Source: Neckera pumila
Lineage: Eukaryota > Streptophyta > Bryopsida > Hypnales > Neckeraceae
Direction: 5' to 3'
DNA: 64,000 bases
Assembly (NCBI GenBank): GCA_963969595.1
Contig: OZ018410.1
Span: 1,116,001 to 1,180,000 of the forward strand
Position 1 is the stretch's first letter, and the number at the start of each line of letters is the position of its first letter. Positions 12,301 through 25,000 of the stretch are shown here, piece after piece. The notes beneath the pieces were generated by a model, which was not told the DNA's origin, did no database searches, and saw nothing but the letters and a program-made list of their open reading frames with translations. The position numbers were made by a program, and so were the translations under genes.

Positions 12301-13487
12301 TGAAGCAATCGGGGAGAGTATGGTATCGAGATATTGATGCCATGTTTGCAAGGAAGGGCTTCCAAAGAGGCCATGCGGATCACACTTTGTACATCATGCA
12401 AAGTTGTGAGCATTTGGTGATTGTCATCTTATATGTGGATGATCTCATCGTCCTTGCAAGTAGCATGACCAAGATGCTTGAAGTGAAGACTATGCTCAAG
12501 ATGGAGTATGAGATGACGGATCTTGGAGAGTTGACCTATTGCCCTGGAGTGGAGTTCAAGAGGGATAGGGCTGCCCGCACCATCACCATGAGCCAACGCA
12601 AGTATCTTGAAGAGATTCTCAAGCGGTTCAACATGGAGAAGTGCAAAGCCATAGGTACACCACTTGACACTCATGAGAAATTGCCCAAGCTCACCGATGA
12701 AGAGTTTGAAGAGGTGAGGGCTGAAATGCAAGGTGTGCCTTACAAGGCAGCGGTGGGTTGTTTGATGTATGCCATGGTAGCCACAAGGCCTGATTTGGCA
12801 TTTCCGGTGCGTGTTGTGAGTCAACACATGTCCAAGTATGGCCCCAAGTATTGGGCAGCGGTCAAGAGGGTGATGAGGTACCTTCAAGGCACACTTGGGC
12901 TGAAGTTGCAACTTGGAGGTGCCCATGTGACCTTGCATGGCTTTTGTGATGCGGATTGGGCCGGTGATGAAGGGGATAGGAGATCCACCACCGGCTACGT
13001 GTTTATGCTTGGATTGGGTGCCATTACATGGAAATCCAAGAGGCAGCCCACCATAGCTCTTTCTACAACGGAGGCGGAGTACATGGCCATGAGCCAATGT
13101 ATGAAGGAGGCCATTTGGCTAAGGCATCTCTTGGCTGATGTTGGCCTTGTCCAAGAGGGGAGCACACAAATCATGTGTGACAACCAAGGGGCCATTGCTT
13201 TGGCCAAGAATCCCACCCACCACTCTCGGACGAAGCACATTGATGTGCAACACCATTTCATTCGTGAACGAGTGGAGGATGAGGTGATTGAGCTCAAGTA
13301 TGTGCCTACCCAAGCTATGGTTGCTGATGGGCTGACCAAGGCCCTTGGGAAGCCACAACACCACAACTTGATTGCAAAGATGGGCCTTGGAGCCTTTGAC
13401 CACTCTCAAAGTGGGACTGTTGAAGAACATGTACATATTAGTGTAGACCATGTACATTCAGCCCTAGGAGTAGCATTAGACACTTAG
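9366..13487 (+). pseudogene. Gag-pol polyprotein of nested copia element (five in-frame stops)
   Basis: One frame of about 1,373 codons starts at ACCATGG (9366). In order it has the UBN2-type Gag domain (residues ~5-200), a CCHC knuckle CFKCNKPGHIAKHC (~225), the protease DSGA motif (D280), integrase zinc ligands (H418 on), and integrase D484 and D547. The third catalytic residue, 35 residues later at position 583, is the amber codon 11112-11114. RT YVDD is at 1023; RNase H has DAD, TEAEY and CDN motifs. Other stops are 10257 (TAG), 11703 (TAG), 11892 (TGA) and a TAG two codons later. No frameshift is present. The frame ends at 13485-13487, about 70 bp inside the 3' LTR. Length and order fit copia elements. 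In its present state it cannot encode a full polyprotein. Confidence 0.93.
13405..13417 (+). promoter_or_regulatory. Polypurine-like tract before 3' LTR
   Basis: The sequence CAAAGTGGGAC (AAAGTGGGAG in sister copies) directly precedes the TGTTGAAG start of the 3' LTR, which is where the plus-strand primer of copia elements lies. It is inside the pol reading frame. Confidence 0.6.
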
Positions 13488-13672
13488 TTAGTGTTAGAGT
13501 TCATTGGGTATTGCTCATAGTCAAAGGCAGCCCCTAGTGTTTAGTTATCCCACATGGTTTGTGGATAACTATGAAAGGCTTCTAGTATAAGATCAGCCCA
13601 CTCATGGGTGTTTGTATCTTCCTACCATCTAAGTAAAGCCTTTTCTTCCATTCACTACATTGTATCTCAATA
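13418..13672 (+). repeat. 3' LTR of nested copia element
   Basis: The 255-bp partner of the LTR at 7955-8209, ending CTCAATA and followed by the target duplication TCTCC. The last ~23 codons of pol overlap its start. Confidence 0.93.
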
Positions 13673-13677
13673 TCTCC

Positions 13678-14633
13678 CCCATGCCAAGGGCCTCCACCAT
13701 GCCATTGTCTCCCAAATAAATCTTCTTCCCCGAAATGGGCTGATAGGTGTGGAAGGCATCTCGATGGCTGGTCATATGTTGAGTGGCCCCCGAGTCCACA
13801 ATCCAAGTGAACATGTTGGCCTTCTCCCCTCCTCCAGGGGTGGCAAAGGCAAACTCCTCCTCTTCCTCCTCTTTGGAAGCTTGGTGTGCACTCTGCTTGT
13901 CTTTGGCTTGGCTGCTCCTACAATGCTTGGCAATGTGGCCCGGTTTGTTACACTTGAAGCACGTCCTTGTCTCCTTGAACGCCTTGGTGTTGCCTCCTTT
14001 GCCAAATCTTGAGACAAGGGCTGATCCCTCCCCTTGGGACTCATTCTCCTTGCGCTTGGTCATCTCATGCATCAAGCGGGCGGTCACAAACTCCATGGTC
14101 AGCTCCTTGGTGGGCCTTGTCTCCAATGCGGTGATGAGGAACTCATAAGATGGGGGCAAGCTCTCCAACAAGGTCATCACCACATCCCCATCCGTCACGG
14201 GCGCCTCCAAACAAGCCAACTCATCCGCAAGAGCCTTGATCTTGTTGACATGATCCAACATGTCATCCTCCTCTTGCATCTTGCTAGTGAAGAACTTGCG
14301 TCGAAGAAAGAGGATGTTGGAGAGGCTCTTGGTCTCGTGGATGTTGCAAAGGGTGGTCCATGCTTGGGTTGGTCCCTTGCAATGTCGAATGTGAGCAATT
14401 TGGCGATCCACAAGGTTGATGGCAATGAGAGCAAAGGCCTTCTTCTCCTTCCTCTCAAAGGCCTTCTTGGTCTTGGGATCCGCATCTTCACTTGGAGGCT
14501 CCTCACTCCCATCCACCACCTCCCACAAGTCCTTCTCCGCAAGGATCATCTCCATCTTGAACTTCCACATGCCAAAGTTCTCCCCATTGAACTTGTCAAT
14601 GATGCGCACGCCTTCTCCTCCACTTGATGCCAT
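13678..14633 (-). pseudogene. Outer element: gag and protease start
   Basis: The minus-strand gag starts at 14633 (ACCATGG context) and reads MASSGGEGVRIIDKFNGENF, then the UBN2-like domain, a CCHC knuckle and DSGATQHM. It stays open to 13678, where the nested element interrupts it. Unlike three sister copies it has CAG, not TAG, after HTY in the protease region (near 13743), so this is the ancestral sense codon. It differs at a few residues (KDKQS, FATPGG) from the three other full gag copies. Confidence 0.9.
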
Positions 14634-15099
14634 GGTGAAGCACCTCCCACTTGTTGGCAGCACCCCAAGTGTCTTGGAGAGTTGACAAACTCAATTCAAC
14701 CTCCAAACAATCCCTTGGAAGCCAATTGGGCTGAAATGGCACCAATCAGCCCTTACAAGGACCTTCCAAGATTCTCCAAAGCCCTAAGAACGACCAAACA
14801 CTTCTCACAAGTGCATCCCCTCCTTTCAACACGAATTCCGACCCTAATGAAGCTCAAAGCCACCACATGGACACCATGGGCTAGTGCTACTTCCAATCAG
14901 CAAGCAAACTCACAATGCCCCTCACATTAGGGTACTCCACCCTACAAGGAGCTCAAGACTACCAATCAGCCCTAGATGGAAGCTACTACTCCCAATGAGC
15001 ACCTCAAGGATAACAATTGGCCTCCAACACCCCTAGTTGGATGACCAAATCACCAAAGAACCCTAATTGGCTCTCAATTACTCCACAAAGCTCATAAGG

Positions 15100-15425
15100 G
15101 CCCAAATCAGCCCTCTCTCACTCACAAGGACACAAATCAATCCAGTCTCACTCACAAGGGCACAAATCAGCCCTCTCTCACTCACAAGGACACAAATCAG
15201 TCCTCTCTCACTCACAAGGGCACAAATCAATCCAGTCTCACTCACAAGGGCCCAAATCAGCCCTCTCTCACTCACATGGGCACAAATCAGCCCTCTCTCA
15301 CTCACAAGGGCACAAATCAGCCCTCACTCACTCACAAGGGCACAAATCGGCCCTCTAAGGTTCACAATGTCCACTAATTTGCCTCACTCACTCACAAGGG
15401 CACTAATCAGCCCTCAATGGATGGC
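15100..15425 (-). repeat. 30-bp minisatellite in leader of outer copia element
   Basis: About eleven tandem units, seen on the plus strand as CTCACTCACAAGGGCACAAA plus TCAGCCCTCT with small variations. It is the longest version of the leader repeat in the window. Confidence 0.85.
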
Positions 15426-15857
15426 AAACACCTCAAGCAACTCAATGTTGCTTCCAAGGCTCACAAAGGACTCTCACTAGATTGCAATTGCCACAATCAC
15501 AACCAACAATGCACCCAAGTGCACAATCAGCCCACAATGGCTCCAAATGTACACTTCTAAGCACAAACTCAAATATGGAGCATGCAACCAGCCCTAATTA
15601 GGTCTGATTACTACCATAAGCAACCTCTCACCCAAATGTACTCAAAACGTCACAAATCAGCCAACAAAAAACCCCAAAAGAATTTTTTTTTTTTTTAAAA
15701 TGCACTTCAAAGCTTTCTTTTGAAAAATGACTTACACCATATGGTTTGTAGGTGACAAAGTGACAAATGGCTGGTTGCTCCTCCAAGCTCCAAGATCTCC
15801 TCCAAATGATTTGAATTTCTCCCTCAAGCGCAACTCCAAGTGCGTGGGCCCATAACC

Positions 15858-16112
15858 TATTGAGATGACAATGTAGTGAATGGAAGAAAGGCTTTACTTA
15901 GATGGTAGGAAGATACAAACACCCATGAGTGGGCTGATCTTATACTAGAAGCCTTTCATAGTTATCCACAAACCATGTGGGATAACTAAACACTATGGGC
16001 TGCCTTTGAGTATGAGCAATACCCAATGAACTCCAACACTAACTAAGTGTCTAATGCTACTCCTAGAGCTGAATGTACATGGTCTACACTAATATGTATA
16101 TGTTCTTCAACA
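15858..16112 (-). repeat. 5' LTR of outer copia element
   Basis: The 255-bp LTR in minus orientation runs TATTGA...CTTCAACA on the plus strand. The PBS complement GTGGGCCCATAACC lies at 15844-15857, immediately inside the element. Confidence 0.93.
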
Positions 16113-16318
16113 GAACTTTGGCATGTGGAATTTCAAGATGGAGATGATCCTTGTGGAGAAAAACTTGTGGGAGGTGGTGGATGGGAGTGAGGAGCCTCCA
16201 ATTGAAGATGGGGATCCGAAGACCTATAAGGCCTTTGAGAGGAAGGAGAAGATGGCCTTTGCTCTCATTGCCATCAACCTTGTGGATCGGCAAATTGCTC
16301 GCATTCGACATTTGACAT
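16113..16318 (+). pseudogene. Copia gag fragment
   Basis: This encodes NFGMWNFKMEMILVEKNLW through IAINLVDRQIARIRH, which matches gag residues ~18-83 of the family. It is bounded on the left by the outer LTR terminus and on the right by an inverted junction to leader sequence. It is more diverged than the full gag copies and so comes from an older element. Confidence 0.85.
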
Positions 16319-17202
16319 AGATGGAAGCTGCTACTCACAATGAGCACCTCAACTACTCCAACAACCCTAGTTGGATCACCAAGTCACCAAAGAACCCTAA
16401 TTGGCTCTCAATTGCTTTACAAAGCTCATAAGGGCACAAATCAGCCCTCTTGGAGTCACAATGTCCACTAATTTGCCTCACTCACTCACAAGGGCACTAA
16501 TCAGCCCTCAATGGATGGCAAACACCTCAAGCAACTCAATGATGCTTCCAAGGCTCACAAAGGACTCTCACTAAATTGCAATTGCCACAATCACAATCAA
16601 CAATGCACCCAAGTGCACAATCAGCCCTCAATGGCTCCAAATGTACACTTCTAAGCACAAACTCAAATATGGAGCATGCAACCAGCCCTAATTAGGTCTG
16701 ATTACTACCATAAGCAACCTCTCACCCAAATGTACTCAAAACCTCACAAATCAGCTAACAAAAAACCCCAAAAGAATTTTTTTTTTTAAATTCACTTCAA
16801 AGCTTTCTTTTGAAAAATGACTCACACCATATGTTTTGTAGGTGAAAAAGTGACAAATGGTTGGTTGCTCCTCCAAGCTCCAAGACCTCCTCCAAATGAT
16901 TTGAATTTCTCCCTCAAGCGCAACTCCAAGTGCGTGGCCCCATAACCTATTGAGATTACAAAGTTGTGAATGGAAGAAAGGCTTTACTTAGATGGTAGGA
17001 AGATACAAAGACCCATGAGGGGGCTGATCTTAAGTAAGAAACCTTGCATAGTTATCCACAAACCATGTGGGATAACTAACTACTATTGGCTGCCTTTGAC
17101 TATGAGCATTACCCTATGAACTCTAAGACTAACTAAGTGTCTAATGCTACTTTTAGGGCTGAATGTACATGCTCTACACTAATATGTACATGTTCTTCAA
17201 CA
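16319..17202 (-). mobile_element. Copia leader plus 5' LTR fragment
   Basis: A minus-strand remnant. The leader is 16319-16947 with only about two minisatellite units near 16440-16510 and a mutated PBS (TGGCCCCATAACC, near 16935-16947). The full-length LTR is 16948-17202, ending CTTCAACA. No coding part remains on this side. Confidence 0.88.
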
Positions 17203-18271
17203 ATGTCACCTTCGCAATGATGTTTGCTTCTCGGTGCTCCTTCTTCTTCCTCAGGAAGACCCACCATAAGTTACAAAATCAATGCAGGAGCTCATTCCTT
17301 CATCAAAGAGTCCCAGATTTAAGTTGTTTGAGCTCAAACTGAACCGTTGGAAAAAGGCTCTTCGCTGTAAAGCAGTACGCAAGAAATGAGTGACGAAATT
17401 TTTGCCAATTACAAGCGACTTTTGAGCTTGACAGATGCACTTTTGGAGATAGTTGGAGTGCAACATTTTCAATAAGTCCCTTTCTCATTTTCAGTAAGTC
17501 TCTTTCTCATTTTCAGTAAGTCCCTTTCTCAATCCCTAAACCTCGCCGATCTTCCTAAAATTATTGCTCGTAGGTATTGTTCCAAAGGTAGAGTAAATAT
17601 TTTTAGTGCCACAAAATCTGCTACAAGTGAAACAAAAAAGCAGATTAGAAACCATGCCACCTCATACGTCAATTTTACAATGTCTACATTTGTAGTCACC
17701 ATGAAAGAGTCTCTAAGTTTTTGGATTTAACGCATGTAAAGCAGTAATGGGTGTGAAAAATGTGCGGGCTTAAAATTGACAGTATGATAGAATTAGAGGT
17801 AGTCAACATTACCAAAGCCACATGCAGCAAAGGTGCTAACCTGAAGGCACGTTAGCTAATGAACAACCCTAAATCATTTGTAGCAACAATTTTAGTGGAT
17901 AGAAGTGGACTACTGTTCACGGATGTAGGATGAAATATGAATTTCTGGGCTTACTTTTCACGTAGCTGCCAGAGAAGTGCACTTCCTGAGGAGACTTATC
18001 TGTGAATGAGCTGTGGTTTTGGTTTCAGAGCATGAGTTTCGTATAATTGCTAGAAACTAAACTATTGGCTTATTGTGAATGGTCATAGGGATGTCGGAGG
18101 AAGTCATTTGAAACGCCATTCTGCAAATTATTTTAGCAGACCTACAAAAACAAAGTGCACCATGTACCACAGTCCCAGAGGACAGCAAGCCAGCCGCTAT
18201 AGTATTGAACCCAGGCATAGGAGCTCCATATTTAGATAGCGCGTCGGGGCTTGTGACAAGAGCATTGCCTT
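17203..18271. other. Non-coding stretch
   Basis: No gene or family motif seen. A short direct repeat of AGTCTCTTTCTCATTTTCAG and variants occurs at about 17475-17535. The rest looks unique. Confidence 0.4.
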
Positions 18272-18720
18272 TGTTGAAGGAAGTGCGTAGTATGGTTTAG
18301 ATGGTTTGTAGGAGCTCCTAATATATGCTGACCTTAGTTGGATGTTGTAGGAGCTCATACCCTGGGCTGACCTTAGTTAGGTGTTGTTAGTAGCCAAATT
18401 AATGGGCATTAGAGAGGGCAGCCCTTGTAGTGGTGATATAACCTGTATGGTTAGTCATAGTACTTGGTGGTAGAGTAGTATAAGAGATCAGCCCCTAGCA
18501 TGGGCTTGAAGCCCCTTTCTCACCCTTGCTTGTGATACCTCTTCATTGGAATACAGTACTTTGGTGTTCTTTTCTTCAAAAGGTTATGGACCCACACATG
18601 TGAGTTGCTATTAAGACGTCAAATCTCTTTGCAAGGTGTGTTGGTGGAGCATTATTAGAGCTTCAAGCAAGTGAAATTTGGGGTCATTTTGGAGCATTTT
18701 GGATCAAGATCACTTCGGCA
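18272..18720 (+). mobile_element. Diverged copia LTR with PBS and leader start
   Basis: The sequence starts TGTTGAAGGAAG at 18272 and shares blocks such as GATCAGCCCCTAGCATGGGC with the main LTR family. At 18582 it runs into GGTTATGGACCCACACATG, a mutated form of the same tRNA-anticodon-arm PBS. The leader then resembles that of the main family (GAGTTG, GGAGCATT motifs) to about 18720. The LTR is about 310 bp, longer than the 255 bp of the others, so this is a related but distinct subfamily. No internal coding region follows. Confidence 0.7.
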
Positions 18721-21700
18721 ATGCATCCATGTTTGCATCTATGTCTTTGTCAACTCTATCAGAGATTGAAATATCAAGTATGGCCACTAACGTCCTCTGC
18801 AAGAGCTTCCTCGTCCTTCGAGTTCCTTTAAATTTATAGAGATGCAAACTCAGAGTTGTATAGTAGGCCACTATGAAAACAGCAAATACAGACTTGGATG
18901 GTACATGAGTTTGTTAAAGGGGTCCAAGTGACGGACTTTCAGAAGGGTTATGGAATACAATGTTGTGATCAGATTTTTAAGGCTTCACGTAGACCTTACA
19001 AAACACTCAACTACGACTACCTGTACTTGCCTTCGGCATTACATCTACTACTTTCAGGAGTCATACAGAAATTTTAGACGAGGTTTCCATGTGCTTAGAA
19101 TGTACAAGGTGAACGACACAATTAGCTACGTTTTCATTTATATGGTTTTCTTGTATGGCAGCGCCCGTGCGAGCACACAAAGTTTGTTGTCCTTTGGTTA
19201 GGTTGATCAGGTGCACTCATACTAGTGACAGAATAGAAATTAAATATAAAGCAAAATGAACACAAGAAAATTTAAAATAACAAACAAATGAAAAAAGAAA
19301 ACCCCAAAGGTCAGTATAAAGAACCAGAGGTTCCAGGTTAGCTTTTCGAATGTGTGATCAACTATGCTCAAGGAATGCCAAAAAATCCCAATTTCATATT
19401 CACATTATAACTATTGATCAACAAATCGTCTGCCTAATAAAGTCATATATATTTTTATAAATGCCGAAATATTGAAAAAGCATTATAACTTTGCCGGCTT
19501 TTTTAAAACATTTTAGGCCGGCAATCCATAAGCGAGGGCTTCTTAAAACATTTTAAACCCTGATCCAATTTTTTGGACTGATCCATGTTACAAACAAGAA
19601 GTAAGATATTCCAATACACTTGATTGGTCTCCTATTAGGAAGTGCTGTAAGCATCACTTCCTTAAAACAATTTTCAAGGCCACTCATTGCATGTGTCCAC
19701 ATGGATTACAAAATATGAATTCAATAGCCATCCATCGATTAGGATATTAATATCTAAGACAGAATCCCAGCAGTTGCATATTTTTGACGTCACTTGTGTT
19801 CAATTCTTATGTTTGACTTGTTGTTCATACACTTTTCATCGGATGAATGTGCTGCATAATTTTACACTATGAAAGTGGAGGATTACCTTGACAATTGCTG
19901 GTAAGAAGTACATAGAAATGGCTAAGCTAATAGTTTTACTAAATCACAGGGCAGATGGATGCTTTGAATATATAAGTTGAATTACGGATACTTTCAGACC
20001 CCCTTATTTGTAGTAAAACGCTGATGAGAATTTTTTTTTTTCCCTACTGTGGATAAGAGTTTTTTCTGAGCCGACCAAAGTCATCTTCAATTTCAGTAGG
20101 AAAGAGTCTTTTTAAATTATATTGAATACGATCCTATTATGTTGAATTAATACAACTCTTGTTTTTCCGTCAGACATGATACTGGTCAAAAAATTGAACT
20201 TGGATGAAGCCGTTAGACCCTGGTCATAAAGTAATGACTGGGCTTCTACTATATAAGACATAATTCTACCAAGCATCTCCTACACATGTATTGCAGATTA
20301 GCAACCATTTAGTTGGCAGATTGGTTTTCAGTCAGAGGTTGCCATCAAATCCATAATGGTTATTAAGCAAACGATTGAGATTTGCAGCAGCTACAACCTA
20401 TTTTGCAATTGGTGGGAATTCCCATGCATACTAAAATATAGGTTACAAGCAAGTTTGTTGGATGTAGTGATTGTTTGGCTTTGGTAATGTGTACTAGGGT
20501 CATTATTCATGATGGTTTGGTGTCGATATTCAATCACAAAGGTTTAAGAATGAACAAAACGAATCCGACTCCCTCATGTTTATTATGTTTCTCCTCATTT
20601 CTTCAATGGTGGCGTCATCCTTGTCCTCCTAAAATACTTCAACGTGTTATTGGCATGTTTGCATGTCCAGTCTTGCAATCTAGTTCTATTGTTCACAAAG
20701 CATACTATGTTACTATCGATTGTGGATCATGATGTACGATACTCCCAATAATTAGGAAATTGTTGCTAATAAGCTCATGTCGCTTTTCTTCATGTCAAAT
20801 GTGTTTTTTTTGCAAATAAATGATAAGACCACAGCCATGCGTCAATTGAAGTAAAGGAAGAGAAGGGAAGCACCATTATCCAGCACGCCCCGCTTGGCTA
20901 ATTGCGGACGACAAAAAGTTAAGTACAATACTTAACATGCCAATTCAGATAAATCTGAAGCCGCTTGGTTTTGCTGCTAGGTGGAGTTCATGTACTTTTC
21001 AAGTAGCCAAAGTTCCCTGCCCATTAACTTCGGGGTTCATGTTGGAGTTCTCTTAGTAATCGGAAATGTCACTAAAGAGGTGGTTAGATGTGGTGGACTA
21101 GGTGTCATTATTTTCTACAAGCAAACAAAGGACGTTGAACATCAAAAACCATGACATAAGGTCATTACATCATGTAGTCAACCATGAAATTGTTATAATC
21201 TGATCTATTTTTCCTATCCCTCGAAATCCTTATTTTACCTAACGTTGTATTCAATGTCCGCATTGTAATGCAAGTACTTGACTAGTTTAGAAAATGACTC
21301 TATTAGTAGCTAGTGCTGAGTAGTAGTAATTCTTAAAATCATTTGTTTTCAAGATTTTGAGTGATGTTTTGGTGTATCTTTTACAAGTGGCACTGCTCCT
21401 TCAATTTGTTGTGGAGGGTCAGGTGACATTCTTGCAAATATAAAGTCATCACAACTTCATTGATCAACCTCGTCTTTTTAAGGCACTCACACAAGTTAGT
21501 TGTTGAGCCTTCTACATTTCTTTCTGTTTACAATTAATATGTTCAGTAGGTGACTGTCATAATTAACTGAATACGTGATTCATTTACATATACTACCATT
21601 TTGAAGTTGAAATTAAGGAAGTTGGTTACAAGAAGATCAAGTTATGCAGATAGTTTTTAGAGAATGTGCCCACTCATGTGGAGGTTTGTTGACCCATTTA

Positions 21701-22091
21701 AGCTAGGTCACTATCTATTGTGTCAAATTCTAGCCGTCGAAAGTCCAGTCCGTTTTGGAAAAAAGGAAGGTACTGCCATTGCAATGCAGTAGTTGTCGCA
21801 CAAATAGTACACATGAAGTGAAGTGCTCCTTTTTCTATCATGTGCTAATATTCTATTTGAATAGGGAAATCATGTCGTTGCAGAGTGATCATTGAACATC
21901 CAACTCCCAAGTATTTTTGCAGACACCGAAGACCTTGAAGGAGTACGATCATTGGAGACACTGTTAGTCTTCACCCTCTGCGTTTTTAATTACATGTAAG
22001 ATTTCATTGATTCATAGAAGTCACATGCAAGTCGCCTTCTGGACAATGAGTACTGTTTTCTGAACAAAGCATCTCCATCTTTTTCTGACAT
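18721..22091. other. AT-rich non-coding stretch
   Basis: No recognisable gene. Reading frames at 18950-19201, 19687-19872 and 20475-20732 are short and show no domain. The region may include the 5' part of the decayed CACTA element that starts to be recognisable at about 22092, but I could not place its terminus. Confidence 0.4.
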
Positions 22092-25000
22092 ATGTTCCCT
22101 GCAATTTCTAATGACGTATTGGACTTGTCAACTAGGTGCACAATGAGACCAGACAGACTTCAGGAGGCATACCACATTGAAAGGGTAGTTGCCGCTCAAA
22201 GAGGCATATGTAGATACCTTTGTGGCTGTGAGAAATGCCATGGATTCAAGGTGCAGCCGATTGAAGTAGTGGATTCTCATCATCAAAAATATGGTTGTGA
22301 TCGGAAGTTGGAAGCACCTCTTCTTGTAAGTGTTAGCGTATAAGCTCTGGTCAACTTGTGCATTACCTTGCTGTGAATGAAGTCCTCCTCTACTTCTGTT
22401 GAAGAGAAATATGTGAATATGGTCTTCCTTTGGTAGACAAAAGGAAGATTTGCTGTGAGATTACCAAATTGATTGGACATGTCCAAAAGTTTTATTTAAA
22501 GAAGGATGTAACTTGCGATGGATTGTTTTTTTTACGGATTCCTTTTCCTCTCGAGCGATTTTTTGAAAATGACATTTTCTTACCTTCCGCAGGGAAGGAC
22601 AGAGGGGCGGGATGACTTCATAGAGGAAGCACCTTCAACAAAGCAAGAAAGCCAAGAGAATGAGGAATATTTTGATGCAACGGACAGTCACAATTTTGAG
22701 GACACAAGGCCCAATACAAAGCTAAATTTAGAGAACATGGTTGAAAATTTCTTTGCACGCGCTGATGAAATTCACCAGGAATTTGCAGAAGACCGAGATG
22801 CTTTTCTTGATTTTGATGACCTATCATCAGAAGAGGAGGAAGTTGACGAAAATATTGTAATGGATGATTTACTTTGTCAAGTAGCAAAGCCTCTTTATCA
22901 AGGCGCTAGCAACAGCAAGTTGCAATTCAGCATAATTCTCATGTCCTTTGTTCTTAGTGAGCCATCAATTCAGCATAATTCTCATGTCCTTATGCACTTT
23001 GTTTACAATGAGCCATCATTGTTTAGATGAGATTCTCACTTTCTTGAAGCATGATGTGCTTCCTGTGGGCAATACGTATCCCAAGAACTCTTATGAGATG
23101 AAGACCATGTTGATGGAACTTGGCCTCTCCCATGAAATTATTCATTGTTGCAATTGTGGAAAGACTTTATATTGGAGGGAAAAAGCCGGATTGGACAAGT
23201 GCCCTGCCTGTAATAAGTCTAGGTATATAGATGGATCTACAACAGTCCCACTTCAAGTGCTGAGGTACTTTCCTTTGATAAAAAGATGGAGGAGGATGTT
23301 TAGATGTCCAGAAATATCGAAGCACATGACTTGGCACTCTAAATATGGCAAGATGAGATCTGCTATGGATAGTGAGCAGTGGCGTTTTGTTGAAGACAAT
23401 TTTCCAAACTTAAGTAGAGATGCGAGGAACATTAGAATGGGTTTGGCTTTGGATGGACTGAATCCACATAGTATTCAATCTTCAAAGTATTCAATGTGGC
23501 CAGTGATGATGGTTTTTTATAACTTGCCTCCATATCTTCTAACTAAGCGTTTCTTCATCTCTCTAAGTATGATAATATCTAGGCCTCATTCTCCAATAGA
23601 AGAGGACATTGACATTTACTTGCAGCCGCTCGTGCATGAATTGAAGAAGCTTTGGGTGGGGGGTATCCATAGTGGACATGTCAAAACCAATTGAGCCAAC
23701 TTGTAATTTCAAAATGAGAGGCATGTTGATGCGGACAATGACTTCCCAGCGTATACTTTGATTTCAAGACAAGCAAGGAAAGGAGGTGTGGGTTGTCCAG
23801 TTTGCGAGGAGAACACTTCAAGTGAATACTCTTCAAGTGAAAGTCCAAGAGTTTATACCTTGGTAATCAAAGGTGGTTGAAGCCAAACCATCATTGGCAG
23901 AGGGTAAGAGTAGCTTTCAATGGACAGCCAAATGTTGATCCTCCTCCACCTCGGCAATCGGGGCAAACAACTATGAGGCATGGAGCTTGGAGGGAGTCTT
24001 TTCTCTAATGTGGTGGTCGACGAAATTCTGAGCACGACCCCGTTAAATGCATTGGTGTGAAGAGAATCAGCATTCTCTTTGAACTCCCTTGCTGAGAGGT
24101 GAGTACAATTGCAATGCTTGTGAGTTATTGTAAAAGGTCACGTTGCTCTAGAGCTTATGAAGGTATTAACCGTAGGTGAAATGCTAGACAAAGGGTTGTT
24201 TGGAAATGACATTGGGTTACTAGTTATTGTTGAGAATGAAAGGTTTGAATAATTGCAAATGTCTACGATGCATGGCAGTAGAGTCACTTCCATACAGTGG
24301 CAAAGAGTGTAATAGTTGTTTTATTTAGTCATTGCATCGTCACGCTTGATAGAGATCAATTTAAGCCGTTTTCTGTTTTTGGATGCATCTCTTAGCAAAC
24401 AACATCCTAGGCAAAGAATTCCATAGTACATTATTTTATTAGGTTGTGTGATGTATTGATAGTTATATCGGGGTTTTTTTTGCAAAAATATTTGTCAGAA
24501 TTTAGTCTACGCCCTCCTTGGAGAAACGAACGGTGTGGAAAGTAGGGAAGACATGCATGCTCGCAACATATAAAGGCAATCTGCATCTGCAACGTAACCC
24601 AGATGGGCAAACATATTTCATGTCAAATGTTCCTTATATTTTAAGTAAAAAAGAGAGAGAAGAATTTTTTGCTACATTAAGCGAATTGGAATTCTTAAGT
24701 AAGTATGTGGGTCCACTGAAGCAAAGAATGAAAGATGGTAAACTAAGTGGATTGAAAACTCATGATTATTACATTTTGCTCCAACAAGTTCTCTCGGTGT
24801 GCTTGAGGAACGTTAGCAATCCAAATGTTGTTGGAGCCATAATGCAAGTGAGCAAGTTGTTCAAAAGAATATGCTCCAAAGTGGTGGATTCAAGCCTGAA
24901 GGTGGACATGTTGGAAGATGTTGTCGAAACAGTTTGTTCATTACAGAGCTACCACCATCAATATTCGTGGTCATAATGCATTTGCCCATACATTTGGTTC

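Larger units (their letters stand above)
7955..13672 (+). mobile_element. Full-length Ty1/copia retrotransposon nested in another
   Basis: The element is complete: 5' LTR 7955-8209, PBS 8210-8223, leader with a 30-bp minisatellite, a single gag-pol frame from 9366, polypurine-like tract, and 3' LTR 13418-13672. Target duplications TCTCC lie at 7950-7954 and 13673-13677 and show a genuine integration event. By eye the two 255-bp LTRs differ at about nine positions plus two single-base indels, so the insertion is not brand new. Domain order gag-PR-IN-RT-RH is diagnostic of Ty1/copia. Confidence 0.95.
6417..16112 (-). mobile_element. Older copia element interrupted by a nested copia insertion
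   Basis: A minus-strand element is split into 13678-16112 (LTR, PBS, leader, gag, protease start) and 6417-7954 (protease, integrase, RT start). The two halves join perfectly at the GEILVEV codons once the plus-strand element 7955-13672 and one copy of the 5-bp duplication TCTCC are removed. The 3' side is damaged: about 20 bp of RNase H (6417-6436, encoding IALAKN) is fused directly to the RT N-terminus at about 6437, deleting most of RT and RNase H. The 3' LTR is missing. The right end is the LTR start at 16112, which abuts a plus-strand gag fragment. Confidence 0.9.
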
